The notes: generated from the letters alone by a model not told the origin. Shown: positions 42,098 through 52,289, numbered from the stretch's first letter. The stretch: DNA of 64,000 nt from Eubacteriales Family XIII. Incertae Sedis bacterium (GCA_031272365.1 JAISTX010000055.1:1-64000), one strand, 5' to 3'. Program-made: numbers and translations.

Positions 42098-42789
42098 ATC
42101 GCCACCTGGCGCTTGTTGCGGATGAAGCATTGGCTGCAGCCGCCGGGGTTGCCGGTGCAGACGAGGCACTCGTCGCCCGGGAAGGCGTCCGTCTCCGCCT
42201 CGAGGTAGACGCCCGAGCAGGTCTTGATCGGCGTCATCACGCCCGAGGGGTGGCATTCGATGCCGAGGGCCCCGCCGCCGCTGTATTCGATGATCGGCCC
42301 GCTGGCCGTGTTGTCCATGCCGTAGAAGCCCGGGCTGAACGCCGGGCTGAGGGGTGCCTGGGCCCTGGCCTTGATGTCGCTCTCGAGGAGCAGCCGGCCC
42401 GCGTCGACGTAGGCCGTGCCCCAGAGGTAGGCGTAGAGGCGCTCCATGAGGGGCGCGGCGTCCTCGGGGACGTCGAAGGCCCTGCCCGCCGTGATCGCGT
42501 AGAGCCAGATCCGGCGGACGCTGCCGGGCGGGATCTGCTCAAAGGCGGCCGCGTGGATGCGCGTGCCCTCGATCTCGACGCACCCGCCCTTGAAATGATC
42601 CGGGGGGAACGAACAGAAGAAGCCCTCGACATCGCGCCCGGCGATGCCCAAGAGGACCTCTTCCGCTGTTTCGTACATGCGCGCGTGCTTGCCTGTCGCC
42701 CCTTCGAAGCCGTTGGCTTTCCGAAAAAGCTGCTCCGCGAGCGGGCGCACGCGCGCCTCCTCTATCACAAAATGCTCCGGCCTGTCCAA
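42094..42789 (-). CDS. Putative corrinoid-protein reactivation factor (methionine synthase activation-like)
   Basis: A 231-residue protein that I assign to the B12-dependent methionine synthase activation-domain-like group found beside MttB systems. It has a long N-terminal helical part, an RRIWLYAITAGRAFDVPED segment with a TA-G motif typical of that domain, and a C-terminal Cys-rich tail CLVCTGNPGGCSQCFIRNK (CxxC...CxxC) that may hold an iron-sulfur centre. It may reduce inactive Co(II) corrinoid. Located between the corrinoid protein and pylB, overlapping pylB by four bases. Confidence 0.65.
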   Translation of the reverse strand: MDRPEHFVIEEARVRPLAEQLFRKANGFEGATGKHARMYETAEEVLLGIAGRDVEGFFCSFPPDHFKGGCVEIEGTRIHAAAFEQIPPGSVRRIWLYAITAGRAFDVPEDAAPLMERLYAYLWGTAYVDAGRLLLESDIKARAQAPLSPAFSPGFYGMDNTASGPIIEYSGGGALGIECHPSGVMTPIKTCSGVYLEAETDAFPGDECLVCTGNPGGCSQCFIRNKRQVAI

Positions 42790-42804
42790 AGGTCAGCCCA
42801 GGGT

Positions 42805-43446
42805 TCAGCCAAACAGCTCGTTGATGTATTTGACCGTGACCGCCGCGTCTTCGCAGTACGCGTCCGCGCCGATCTTGTCCGCCCAGCGCTGCGTCACCGG
42901 CGCGCCGCCGACGAGCGTCTTGACCTTGCCCTTGAGGCCCGCTTCCGCGAGCAGCTCCTCGATCTTCTGCTGCTCGACCATCGTCGTCGTCAGGAGCGCG
43001 CTGCTCCCGAGGAAGTCCGCGCCGAGCTCCTTCGCCTTCGCGATGAAGTCCTCGGCGGGCACCTCGCGCCCGATGTCGTACACGTCCACGCCGTTCGTCT
43101 TCAGGAGCGACGCCACGATGCCCTTGCCGATGTCGTGCACGTCGCCGGCCACGGTCCCGAGCACCATCACGCCCTTCTTCTGGAGGGCCTCGCCCTCCAT
43201 CTTGCCTTCGATCTCCGTGGTGACCGCCTTCATGACCTCGCTCGCGAAGATCAGCTCGGGCAGGAAGACCTCGCCCATCCCGAAGCGGTCGCCGACCTCG
43301 CGCATGCCCACGCTATAACCGTTCGACAGCAGACCGATCAGATCCGCCCCTTCCGCTTCCGCCTTCTTCAGCACGTCGAGCGCCACGTCCTCGTCCATGT
43401 CGATGATCGACTGCGCCGCTTCCTGATACAATGCTTCTGTGCTCAT
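42805..43446 (-). CDS. MttC/MtbC-like corrinoid protein
   Basis: A 213-residue B12-binding protein: helical cap (residues 1-85) and a Rossmann-like domain with the base-off motif GDVHDIGKG (Asp102, His104, Gly107), SALLTTTM and VGGAPVTQRWADKIGAD. It accepts a methyl group from an MttB-type methyltransferase and passes it on. An aaggagggc site precedes the ATG. The MttB homologue that would use it is 9 kb away at 52347, in the facing operon. First gene of the corrinoid and pyl operon. Confidence 0.92.
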   Translation of the reverse strand: MSTEALYQEAAQSIIDMDEDVALDVLKKAEAEGADLIGLLSNGYSVGMREVGDRFGMGEVFLPELIFASEVMKAVTTEIEGKMEGEALQKKGVMVLGTVAGDVHDIGKGIVASLLKTNGVDVYDIGREVPAEDFIAKAKELGADFLGSSALLTTTMVEQQKIEELLAEAGLKGKVKTLVGGAPVTQRWADKIGADAYCEDAAVTVKYINELFG

Positions 43447-43491
43447 ATTGCCCTCCTTGGATACCTCACTGGACCATACCGGTTTTCCACC

Positions 43492-44847
43492 TCACCCGGC
43501 CACTTTCGCAATGGCTGCATCCAGTATATCAAATCCTGCGGACAATTGCTCGTCCGTGATGACGAGGGGCATCAAGAAGCGGATGTTGTTGTCGCGCACC
43601 CCGGCACCGAGCACGACGAGCCCGTTCTGGATGCACTCGGCGATGACGGCCTTCGTGAAGTCCTTCGCCGGCTCTTTCGTCTTCTGGTCCTTCACAAACT
43701 CGATCGCGAGCATCGCGCCGCGCCCGCGGATGTTCCCGACGACGGCGGGGTATTTCTTTTCCAGCTCCTGGAGCCGCGCCCAGGCGATCTCGCCGATGTG
43801 GCGCGCCTTCGCGCAGTAGTCGTCGCGCTCCATGATCTCGAGCACCTTCAGCGCCGAGGCCGTCGCGAGCGCGTTGCCGCAGTAGGTGCCGCCGAGCTCG
43901 CCGGGGTGGACGCTCTCCATGATGTCCTTGCGCGCCGTCACGCACGCGACGGGGATGCCGCCCGCGACGGATTTCGCGGACACGACGATGTCCGGCCGCA
44001 CGTCCCAGTACTGGCAGGCAAACAGCTTGCCGGTCCTCGCGTAGCCCGTCTGGATCTCGTCCGCGATGAGCAGGATGCCGTATTTGTCGCAGAAGCCGCG
44101 CAGCGCCGTCACAAACTCGTCCGGCGGGATGATGAAGCCGCCCTCGCCCTGGATCGGCTCGAGGATGATCGCCGCCACCGACTCCGGCGCGACGTACTCG
44201 AGGAAGTAGCTCTCCTCGAAGATCTTCGCGCAGTGCAGCCCGCAGCTCTCCTTCGAGAGGCCGTAGGGGCAGCGGTAGCAGTACGGGAACGGGAAGCGGT
44301 GCACGCCGCCCGGCAGGGGCCCGAAGTCGAATTTGTACGGCTTGACCTTCGCCGTCAGCGCCATCGTCATGTAGGAGCGGCCGTGGAAGGCGCCCGCGAA
44401 GCTGATGATCTCCGTGCGGCCCGTGAAGCGGCGCGCGAGCTTGACCGCGTTCTCGTCTGCCTCCGCGCCCGTGTTCACGAGGATCGTCTGCTTCGGCCCG
44501 TCGATCGGGATGATCTCGTTGAGCTTCTCGGCGAGGCGCGGGTACTCCGCGTAGTTGAACACGTTGATGTTCGGCGCAAAATACCGCTCGGCCTGCGCCT
44601 TGACGGCCTCGACGACCTCGGGGTGGCTGTGGCCGATGTTCAGCACGCCGATGCCCGCGACGAAGTCGACGAAGACGTTGCCGTCCACGTCTTGCACCAT
44701 CGCGCCCTCCGCGTGGTCGACAAAGACCGGCGCAAGCATCCCGACGGCGTCCGTCACATTGTCCTTGCGGACCTTCAGGAGCTCGGCGGATTTGGGCCCG
44801 GGCACTTTGTCCGTGACAATTTTCGGAAGACTGGTTGATAGTGACAT
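43492..44847 (-). CDS. Class III aminotransferase, GABA/omega-amino acid type
   Basis: A 451-residue PLP enzyme resembling GabT: GIGVLNIGHSHPEVVEAVKAQ, NTGAEADENAVKLAR, FAGAFHGRSYMTMALT, LEPIQGEGGFIIPP, LLIADEIQTGYARTGKLFA, then AKSVAGGIP with the Schiff-base Lys. It contains a Cys-rich loop (CYRCPYGLSKESCGLHCAK) seen in some GabT. It turns omega-amino acids such as GABA or beta-alanine into semialdehydes. I use the ATG 44847 after gaggaggt. Next to the sigma-54 activator and the corrinoid operon. Confidence 0.9.
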   Translation of the reverse strand: MSLSTSLPKIVTDKVPGPKSAELLKVRKDNVTDAVGMLAPVFVDHAEGAMVQDVDGNVFVDFVAGIGVLNIGHSHPEVVEAVKAQAERYFAPNINVFNYAEYPRLAEKLNEIIPIDGPKQTILVNTGAEADENAVKLARRFTGRTEIISFAGAFHGRSYMTMALTAKVKPYKFDFGPLPGGVHRFPFPYCYRCPYGLSKESCGLHCAKIFEESYFLEYVAPESVAAIILEPIQGEGGFIIPPDEFVTALRGFCDKYGILLIADEIQTGYARTGKLFACQYWDVRPDIVVSAKSVAGGIPVACVTARKDIMESVHPGELGGTYCGNALATASALKVLEIMERDDYCAKARHIGEIAWARLQELEKKYPAVVGNIRGRGAMLAIEFVKDQKTKEPAKDFTKAVIAECIQNGLVVLGAGVRDNNIRFLMPLVITDEQLSAGFDILDAAIAKVAG

Positions 44848-44929
44848 GTTTTTACCTCCTCTTCTAAAACGATTGCGAAGCAAATAGTATACGGGAAATG
44901 CATATGCAAAAACAATGCCAGAAAAGGGG

Positions 44930-46357
<1,428 letters not shown>

Positions 46358-46419
46358 TGAAATTTCTTTCTGAAAAAAGGGTTGCGGTGGATGAGAAAAT
46401 CATACCAGAACCCCCCGGA

Positions 46420-46501
46420 TTAGTCAATATTGAATAACATTTCGAAAAAAAACCCCGCCGAAGCGATTCACGTTTGAATAGCCTTAGTCAGGATTGAATA
46501 A
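46420..46501. promoter_or_regulatory. Two direct repeats, likely activator-binding upstream sites
   Basis: ttagtcaatattgaataa (46420-46437) and ttagtcaggattgaataa (46484-46501) match in 16 of 18 positions and are 64 bp apart, about six helical turns. They end 90 bases before the -24 element. Position, spacing and the adjacent activator gene make them good candidates for its enhancer sites. An extra tttgaata half-copy lies at 46473-46480. Confidence 0.65.
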
Positions 46502-46590
46502 TGAAGCCGTTCTCTTTGCGAAATCGAGGCGCTTGGCGGTTGTTATTGCCCGAAAAATCGTTGATTGGGGGCTTGCGGGGGGGCGCGGGC

Positions 46591-46606
46591 TGGCACGGAA
46601 ATTGCC
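46591..46606 (+). promoter_or_regulatory. Sigma-54 promoter (-24/-12)
   Basis: tggcacg-gaaa-ttgcc is a near-perfect match to TGGCACN5TTGC with GG at 46592-46593 and GC at 46604-46605. Transcription would start near 46617, about 55 bases before the gap start codon. Confidence 0.9.
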
Positions 46607-46671
46607 TAATTATTCTGAGATATTCAATTTCATACGCAGTTTTGCGGCATCACGTAGGAGGTAGAAGGAAA

Positions 46672-47694
46672 ATGGCGAAGGTTTTGGTGACAGGGTATGG
46701 CGTGATCGGGCAGAGGCTCGCGGAAGGCGTTTCGCGCCAGGGGGACATGGAGCTCGTCGGCGTGGTGGACGCCGCCCCGACGCTCAGCGTGCGCGCGCTG
46801 AAGGAGCGCGGCATGCCGTACAAGCTGTTTGCCTCGGACGCGGAGGCGAAGAAGGCGCTCGCGGGCGCGGGCTATGACGTGAGCGGCACGATGGAGGACG
46901 CGCTCGGCGAGGCGGACATCGTCCTCGACGCGACGGGCGCGGGCATCGGCGCGAAAAACAAGGAGATCTACCAGAAGCACGGGAAGAAGGCGATCTTCCA
47001 GGGCGGCGAGAAAAACGACGTCGCGGACGTGTTCTTCCACGGCTACGCAAACTACGAGAAGGGCGTCGGCAAGGACTACCTGAAGCTGACGAGCTGCAAC
47101 ACGACGGGGCTCATCCGCGCCGTCGACTGCCTCGACCGCATCTTCGGCGTGACGAAGGTGGCCGTGACGATCGTGCGCCGCGTGGCGGACCCCGGCGACT
47201 ACCACCGCGGGCTGACGAACGCGCTGCAGGTCGACAAGGCACCCAACCACCAGGCGGTGGACCTCATGACGATCATGCCGCACATCGACGCGACGGGCAT
47301 CCTCGTCCACACGCCGGTGACGCACGGGCATTTCATCACCGTGATCGCGACGCCGAAGAAGTCGGCCTCGATCGAGGCGGTCACGGAGGCGCTGGGCGCG
47401 CACGACCGCATCCGGCTCGTGAGCATCGCGGAGGGCTTCCTCGGCAACGCGTCGCTGTTCCGCTACGCGCGCGACCTCGGGCACGACCGCGGCGACCTGT
47501 ACGAGATCGCGATCTGGCGCGACACGATCGTGAAGTCCGGCGAGGACATCATGTTCGGGCTGCACATCCCGCAGGAGTCCGTCACGATCCCCGAGACGCT
47601 CGACGGCGTCCGCGCGGCGCTCTCGATGCAGGCGGACGGCGCGGCGGCCGTCGCCGAGACCAACAAATACCTGGGGTTGCCGTCATGGAAATAA
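46672..47694 (+). CDS. Archaeal-type (class II) glyceraldehyde-3-phosphate dehydrogenase homologue
   Basis: A 340-residue homologue of archaeal phosphorylating GAPDH: VLVTGYGVIGQRLAEG dinucleotide site, catalytic Cys142 in TSCNTTGL, VRRVADP, and a C-terminal QESVTIPETLDGVRA. Two motifs I know from methanogen enzymes differ: KGPxNA reads RGLTNA (179-184) and the SHHGPD stretch reads NHQAVD (192-197). This could mean a different aldehyde. Starts at 46672 after gtaggagg; overlaps pgk by 10 bases; first gene under the sigma-54 promoter. Confidence 0.85.
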   Translation: MAKVLVTGYGVIGQRLAEGVSRQGDMELVGVVDAAPTLSVRALKERGMPYKLFASDAEAKKALAGAGYDVSGTMEDALGEADIVLDATGAGIGAKNKEIYQKHGKKAIFQGGEKNDVADVFFHGYANYEKGVGKDYLKLTSCNTTGLIRAVDCLDRIFGVTKVAVTIVRRVADPGDYHRGLTNALQVDKAPNHQAVDLMTIMPHIDATGILVHTPVTHGHFITVIATPKKSASIEAVTEALGAHDRIRLVSIAEGFLGNASLFRYARDLGHDRGDLYEIAIWRDTIVKSGEDIMFGLHIPQESVTIPETLDGVRAALSMQADGAAAVAETNKYLGLPSWK

Positions 47695-48947
47695 ACGCAA
47701 AGGAACTCCTCGGGTTCGCCTCGGTGGACGACCTGGCGCTCGCCGGGAAGACGGTGCTGCTCCGGCTCGACATCAATTCGCCGATCGACCCGGGGACAAA
47801 AAAGATCGTCAGCGAGAACCGGATCGTGAAGAGCCTGCCGACCGTGCGGAAGATCCTGGCCGGCGGCGCGAAGCTCGTGATCATCGCCCACCAGGGCGAC
47901 ACGCTCGACTACCAAAACCTGATCCCGATGGACGAGCACGCGCAGCGGCTGTCCGCGCACCTCGGCACGGAGATCGCCTACATCGACGACGTCTGCGGGC
48001 CGGCGGCCGTGGCGGCCGTGAAGGCGCTCGCGCCGGGGCAGGCCATCCTGCTCGGCAACCTGCGCTACCTGACGGAGGAGGTGTCCACGTTCGAGAACGC
48101 GGTGCCGCTGGGGCCGGAGGAGATGGGCGACACCTGGCTCATCCGCACGCTCGCGCCGCTCTGCGACTACTATGTGAACGACGCGTTCTCCGCGGCGCAC
48201 CGCGCGAGCCCCTCAATGGTGGGGTTCCAGCGGATCCTGCCGACGGCGGGCGGCGACCTTTTGATCGAGGAGCTCGGCGCGCTGACGGTCGTGTCGGCGA
48301 AGCCGGTCAGGCCCTGCGTCTTCGTGCTCGGCGGCGCGAAGATCTCCGACGCCTTCGGGATGCTGTCGCCCGTGCTGAAAAACGGCACGGCGGACAAGAT
48401 CCTGACCTGCGGCGTCACGGGCGAGGTCTTCCTCATGGCGGCGGGCATATCGCTCGGGCCCACGAAGACGAAGTGGATCGAGGAGCGCAGCCTGGACGCG
48501 TTTGTGAAGGACGCCGCGTCGTACCTGGCGGAGTACCCCGGCAAGATCCTGGCGCCGCTGGACCTCGCGTATGAAGAGGGCGGCGCGCGGAAGGAAGTGG
48601 CCGCGGGGGATCTGCCCGTGGACGCGATGTTCATGGACGTCGGCGAAAAGACGGTCGAATGCTACGAGAAAGAGATTGCGCAGGCGGGCACGATCTTCAT
48701 GAACGGCCCGGCCGGCGCGTACGAAAACCCGCTCTTCGCCGAGGGCACGAAACGGATCTGGGAGGCGGTCGCGGGCTCGGTCGGCTACTCGGTGATCGGC
48801 GGCGGGGACACGGTGTCCGCGGCGCAGAAGTTCGGCATCACGGACAAGATCGGCTACGTCTGCACAGCGGGCGGCGCGATGGTGCGCTTCCTGTCCGGCA
48901 AGGAACTGCCGCTCGTGACCGCCATGCGCGGCGCCGTAAAGCCATGA
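47685..48947 (+). CDS. Archaeal-type phosphoglycerate kinase homologue
   Basis: A 420-residue PGK fold of archaeal flavour: VLLRLDINSPID, NRIVKSLPTV, NLRYLTEE, NDAFSAAHRASPSMVG, FVLGGAKISDA, FMNGPAGAYENP and SVIGGGDTVSAA. In ordinary PGKs the loop HxGRP gives His62 and Arg65 for the 3-phosphoglycerate carboxylate/phosphate patch; here it is AHQGDTLDY, with Asp72 replacing the Arg. The other patch Arg residues appear kept. So it probably works on another acyl phosphate. Co-transcribed with the GAPDH homologue. Confidence 0.85.
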   Translation: MEINAKELLGFASVDDLALAGKTVLLRLDINSPIDPGTKKIVSENRIVKSLPTVRKILAGGAKLVIIAHQGDTLDYQNLIPMDEHAQRLSAHLGTEIAYIDDVCGPAAVAAVKALAPGQAILLGNLRYLTEEVSTFENAVPLGPEEMGDTWLIRTLAPLCDYYVNDAFSAAHRASPSMVGFQRILPTAGGDLLIEELGALTVVSAKPVRPCVFVLGGAKISDAFGMLSPVLKNGTADKILTCGVTGEVFLMAAGISLGPTKTKWIEERSLDAFVKDAASYLAEYPGKILAPLDLAYEEGGARKEVAAGDLPVDAMFMDVGEKTVECYEKEIAQAGTIFMNGPAGAYENPLFAEGTKRIWEAVAGSVGYSVIGGGDTVSAAQKFGITDKIGYVCTAGGAMVRFLSGKELPLVTAMRGAVKP

Positions 48948-48991
48948 GTGAAGTAAGTGCTGCCATTCCAGGCTTTGCGCACACTGATGTC

Positions 48992-49052
48992 ATTCCGGGC
49001 TTGACCCGGAATCCAAAAATCAAATAAAGAGGCGGATGCCGCAAGGCATCCG
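48992..49052. repeat. Two short hairpins between pgk and the GDSL gene
   Basis: attccggg-cttga-cccggaat (48992-49012) and cggatgcc-gcaa-ggcatccg (49033-49052). The first resembles the widespread gtcattccgggcttgacccggaat intergenic repeat of many bacteria. They could lower readthrough into the downstream genes. The 171-base gap holds no other feature. Confidence 0.7.
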
Positions 49053-49118
49053 GCTACATCTAAGAAAGAGATGAGGGGTGGAAAAGGCTGTATTTGTGAT
49101 TGAAAAGGAGGAGAGATC

Positions 49119-50342
49119 ATGAAGAACAAACACATTCGTATTCTCGTCGTTGCCGTGCTGACGTTTGCGCTGCTGGGCCTGGCGGCCTGCGGCGGCGGCT
49201 CGTCGGGCGGCAGCGCACCGGCGGAGGGGTCCTCGGCGGCCGGCGGCTCGTCGGCGGAGGCGCCCGCGGCCGAAAAGACGTACAACTCCGCAGAGGGCTT
49301 CGACCCGGACGACGGCATGTACGTGAAGGCGCAGACGGACCTGTACTGGAACGGCCGCTACTCGAACGGGCGCGGCTTCGCGGAATACCTCGCCAACGAG
49401 CTGGCGGGCGACTATGAAAACATCGAAAACTACGCCGTCGGCGGCGCGTTCTCGGGCGTGCTGACGGGCAGCGTCGAGGCGGGCGACGACCGCTCGAACT
49501 GGTCCGCCTGGCTGAAGGGCTGGGGCGGCGTCGAGCAGACGGAGACCTTCCTCGCGGAACATGACGGCGCGGCGCCGGCGGACGCGCTGTACGTCATCAA
49601 TACGGGCGGCAACGATTCGTACACGGTTGCGGATCTCGGCGAGGAGGCGGCGGTGGAGAAATCCGTCGGGTGCATCCAGCAGATGATCCAGAATCTCGCG
49701 GACGGCGGCGCGACAGACATCGTGCTGATCGAGCAGTCCACGCGCCCCGGCGAGGAGGAAACCACCTTCACGGCGGCGCACCGGGCGGCGGAGGAAGCCA
49801 TGGTGGGTGAGTTCATCGCGGCCAACCCGGGCGTGAACCTCATCCTTGTGAACCCGGACGACCTCTGGGACGACATGCGGGCGCAGGGCATGGAGGCGTA
49901 CGGCTACAAGACGTGGGGCTTCTACCTCATCTCGGACTGGGTGCCGGCCTATGGCTACGCCTATGTGAAGGACGACAACAGCGACAAGCTCCCGACGAGC
50001 GAGGAGGAGGATATCTACGGGTACGGGTACTGGTACGAGCCGGTTGAGTCAAGCAAATACTATGCGCCGGAGACGGCTGACTACGAGGTGGACGACTTCC
50101 TGACCTACGACGAATACCACCTGTCCAGCCGGTCGCAGAAAAACTTGGCGGCCTACATCCTCGGCAAGGACATCGAGACGGACGACGGAACCTTTGAAAC
50201 AGTCTACGGCGGGAATCCGTCCGCGTTCGCGGCGTCCCCGCTCGCGGCCAAGACCTACTCGAAGATCTACACCTTCGGCGACAGTGGGATCGACATCGGC
50301 CGCGCCAACGAGGTCACGTCGGCGCTCGTTGCGGCAAGGTAA
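49119..50342 (+). CDS. GDSL/SGNH-type lipoprotein with permuted catalytic blocks
   Basis: A 407-residue surface lipoprotein (lipobox GLAAC, Cys24) with a Ser/Ala/Gly-rich linker. It carries GDSL-family parts in rotated order. YWNGRYSNGRGFAEYLANEL and NYAVGGAFSG (76-113), NTGGND (161-166) and TYDEYHLSS (Asp331/His334) come first; block I, IYTFGDSGIDIGRANEV with the nucleophile Ser389, comes last (384-399). Family members normally have block I at the N terminus just before YwnGR. It should be an esterase or lipase. A terminator follows the stop. Part of the sigma-54 operon. Confidence 0.82.
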   Translation: MKNKHIRILVVAVLTFALLGLAACGGGSSGGSAPAEGSSAAGGSSAEAPAAEKTYNSAEGFDPDDGMYVKAQTDLYWNGRYSNGRGFAEYLANELAGDYENIENYAVGGAFSGVLTGSVEAGDDRSNWSAWLKGWGGVEQTETFLAEHDGAAPADALYVINTGGNDSYTVADLGEEAAVEKSVGCIQQMIQNLADGGATDIVLIEQSTRPGEEETTFTAAHRAAEEAMVGEFIAANPGVNLILVNPDDLWDDMRAQGMEAYGYKTWGFYLISDWVPAYGYAYVKDDNSDKLPTSEEEDIYGYGYWYEPVESSKYYAPETADYEVDDFLTYDEYHLSSRSQKNLAAYILGKDIETDDGTFETVYGGNPSAFAASPLAAKTYSKIYTFGDSGIDIGRANEVTSALVAAR

Positions 50343-50350
50343 GGCAAGAG

Positions 50351-50393
50351 AGAGCTGCGAGGGGGGGCAGCTCTTATTATTATTATTATTATT
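50351..50393 (+). terminator. Hairpin with T-rich tail after the GDSL gene
   Basis: agagctgc (50351-50358) pairs with gcagctct (50367-50374) around a G-rich loop, followed by a tattattattattatt tract. It could end or attenuate transcription before the symporter; the next gene follows within 30 bases, so partial readthrough is likely. Confidence 0.6.
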
Positions 50394-50420
50394 TCTATAT
50401 TGTGGGAAAGGAGGTGACCT

Positions 50421-50537
50421 ATGGGCGAGATACTGGTTTCGATCTTGATCGGAGGATGCATGATAGCGTGTGGCGTGATCATGCGCGTACGGCTGGCTAA
50501 GGAAATGAAAGAACATGCGGACGAGTTGACGGAATGA
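50421..50537 (+). CDS. 38-residue single-helix membrane protein
   Basis: A small gene with an ideal aaaggaggtgac site directly before its ATG. The product has one membrane helix (ILVSILIGGCMIACGVIM) and a charged tail VRLAKEMKEHADELTE. It ends 32 bases before the symporter start, so it is probably a symporter accessory subunit; I know no named family. Confidence 0.7.
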   Translation: MGEILVSILIGGCMIACGVIMRVRLAKEMKEHADELTE

Positions 50538-50569
50538 CGGAGTCAAGGTAACTTGAGGAGGATACAATT

Positions 50570-52261
50570 TTGAGCAATAATATGATGATATATCTGGTCG
50601 TCGTCATCGCCAGCATCGTGGTGTATGTGATCGTCGGCCTTGTCGTCGGACGCAAGGTGGGCGACACCGCGGACTACTACGTCAGCGGGCGTCAGGCGCC
50701 GACGATCCTGATCGCGGGCACGCTGTTCGCGTCCATGCTGTCGACGAACGGCTTCATGGGCGATACGAACTGGACTTACGGCGGCGCGATTGTCAACGCG
50801 GTGACGTTGAACGCGCTTTGCGGCGCGGGCTACGTGATCGGCGTGATTTTCTTCGGGCGGTACCTGCGCCGTTCGGAAAACCTGACGATGCCGGAGTATT
50901 TCGGCAATCGCTTCAACAGCAGGGGCATTCAGAGGATGGCGGGCGTCATCGTCGTCGTATCCATCACATGCTATCTCTTGGCGGTCACGGTCGGCGTCGG
51001 CAAGCTGATCCACACGCTGACCGGCCTGGATCAGATCCCGGCCTACATCATCGCGTGGGCGTGCTTCACGTCCTTCACGTTCTACTCGGGGTCGCGCGGC
51101 GTCATCATCACAGACACGATGATGTTCCTGCTCTTCCTCGGCGCGACGGTCATCGCGGCGCCGTATTTCTTCAACGCGGCGAACGGCGGCCTCGGCGGCC
51201 TGCTCGAGGGCGTGTGGAACGGGCACGGCGTGGAAGGCTACCTCTCGTGGCACGGCACGACCTACAACTATGACGTGGCGGAGGCAGCGACGACGGGCAT
51301 CAACTCGCCAATGGATGTGAAGAGGGACGCTTTCCTCTACGGCATCATCTACGGCGTCATCTGGCTCATCGTCGTGGGCATCAGCCCCTGGCAGGCGGGC
51401 CGCAACCTGATGGCGAAGTCGGAGCATGTGGCGATGCGTTCCTCGACGATCGCGTGCATCTGCACGACGGTCTTCCTGACCTTCCTGTACATGATGTCGA
51501 TCGCGCTCCTGAACACCCCCGGCGCGGCCGAGGGCATCGAGGCGGCGGGCGGCGCCGAATACGAGATGATCTGGGGCTTCAGCAATCTGGTGCCCGCCGG
51601 GCTTGGCGCGCTCGCGCTCGCGGGCATCATGGCCGCGGGCCTGTCGTCGGCGTCGACCTTCCTGTCGGTCGTCGGCTTCAGCGTGGCAAACGACGTCTTC
51701 AACATCAAATTCAAGGATGACAAGGATCAGCTGAGAAAGACGCGTATCATCATGCTGGTCATCAGCATCATCGCGTTGATCATCGCCTTTAGCTTCACGG
51801 AGGGCATCCGCAACCTCTCTTGGCTCGCCTCGACGCTCATCGCGTCCTCGTGGTGTGTCATCGCGTTTGCGAGCGTCTGGAGCAAGAAGCTCAACGCGAA
51901 GGGCGCGCTGTGGTCGATGGTCGCGGGCTTCGTCGGCTACGTCGTCACGAAAGCCATGTCCAAGTTTGCCATCGCGCCGGATATCAGCGGGAAATTCTAC
52001 AACATGCTCGACCCCTTCCTCATCGGCATCTACCTGAGCATCATCTTCGCCATCGTCGGCACGGTGCTCGGGAAGAAGACGGCAGAGGAAGCCGCTGTGC
52101 AGGACAAGATGCTCGTCACGCCGAAGTCCATCCTGTCGCGCAAGGAGTACAAGCGCACACTGCTGTACGCAAACCTTCTGATCGTGATCGGCGTGCTCGT
52201 CACGGTCGGGCTCATCGCGGGCTGGGCGGTGCCGGTCATGGGCTGGCAGGCGGCCATGTAA
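50570..52261 (+). CDS. Sodium/solute symporter family transporter
   Basis: A 563-residue SSS-family protein with about 13 helices, the start VGRKVGDTADYYVSGRQAP, a LSTNGFMGDTNWTYGGA helix and AGIMAAGLSSASTFLSVVGF that form the sodium and substrate sites. Uses a TTG start after gaggagg; the next ATG is 12 bases on. Family members import betaines, proline, pantothenate or acids. Placed directly before the MttB homologue, it likely imports the methylated amine. Confidence 0.9.
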   Translation: MSNNMMIYLVVVIASIVVYVIVGLVVGRKVGDTADYYVSGRQAPTILIAGTLFASMLSTNGFMGDTNWTYGGAIVNAVTLNALCGAGYVIGVIFFGRYLRRSENLTMPEYFGNRFNSRGIQRMAGVIVVVSITCYLLAVTVGVGKLIHTLTGLDQIPAYIIAWACFTSFTFYSGSRGVIITDTMMFLLFLGATVIAAPYFFNAANGGLGGLLEGVWNGHGVEGYLSWHGTTYNYDVAEAATTGINSPMDVKRDAFLYGIIYGVIWLIVVGISPWQAGRNLMAKSEHVAMRSSTIACICTTVFLTFLYMMSIALLNTPGAAEGIEAAGGAEYEMIWGFSNLVPAGLGALALAGIMAAGLSSASTFLSVVGFSVANDVFNIKFKDDKDQLRKTRIIMLVISIIALIIAFSFTEGIRNLSWLASTLIASSWCVIAFASVWSKKLNAKGALWSMVAGFVGYVVTKAMSKFAIAPDISGKFYNMLDPFLIGIYLSIIFAIVGTVLGKKTAEEAAVQDKMLVTPKSILSRKEYKRTLLYANLLIVIGVLVTVGLIAGWAVPVMGWQAAM

Positions 52262-52289
52262 GTTAATGTAGGAAACCTGTTTGGTTTGG

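Noticed and set aside
42130-44838. A 902-codon plus-strand frame across the corrinoid protein and aminotransferase genes
   Set aside because: It is antisense to three well-identified genes and encodes Arg/Val/Leu/His-rich nonsense.
48992-49012. Hairpin attccggg...cccggaat as a terminator for pgk
   Set aside because: No T run follows it and it matches a widespread intergenic repeat; listed as a repeat instead.
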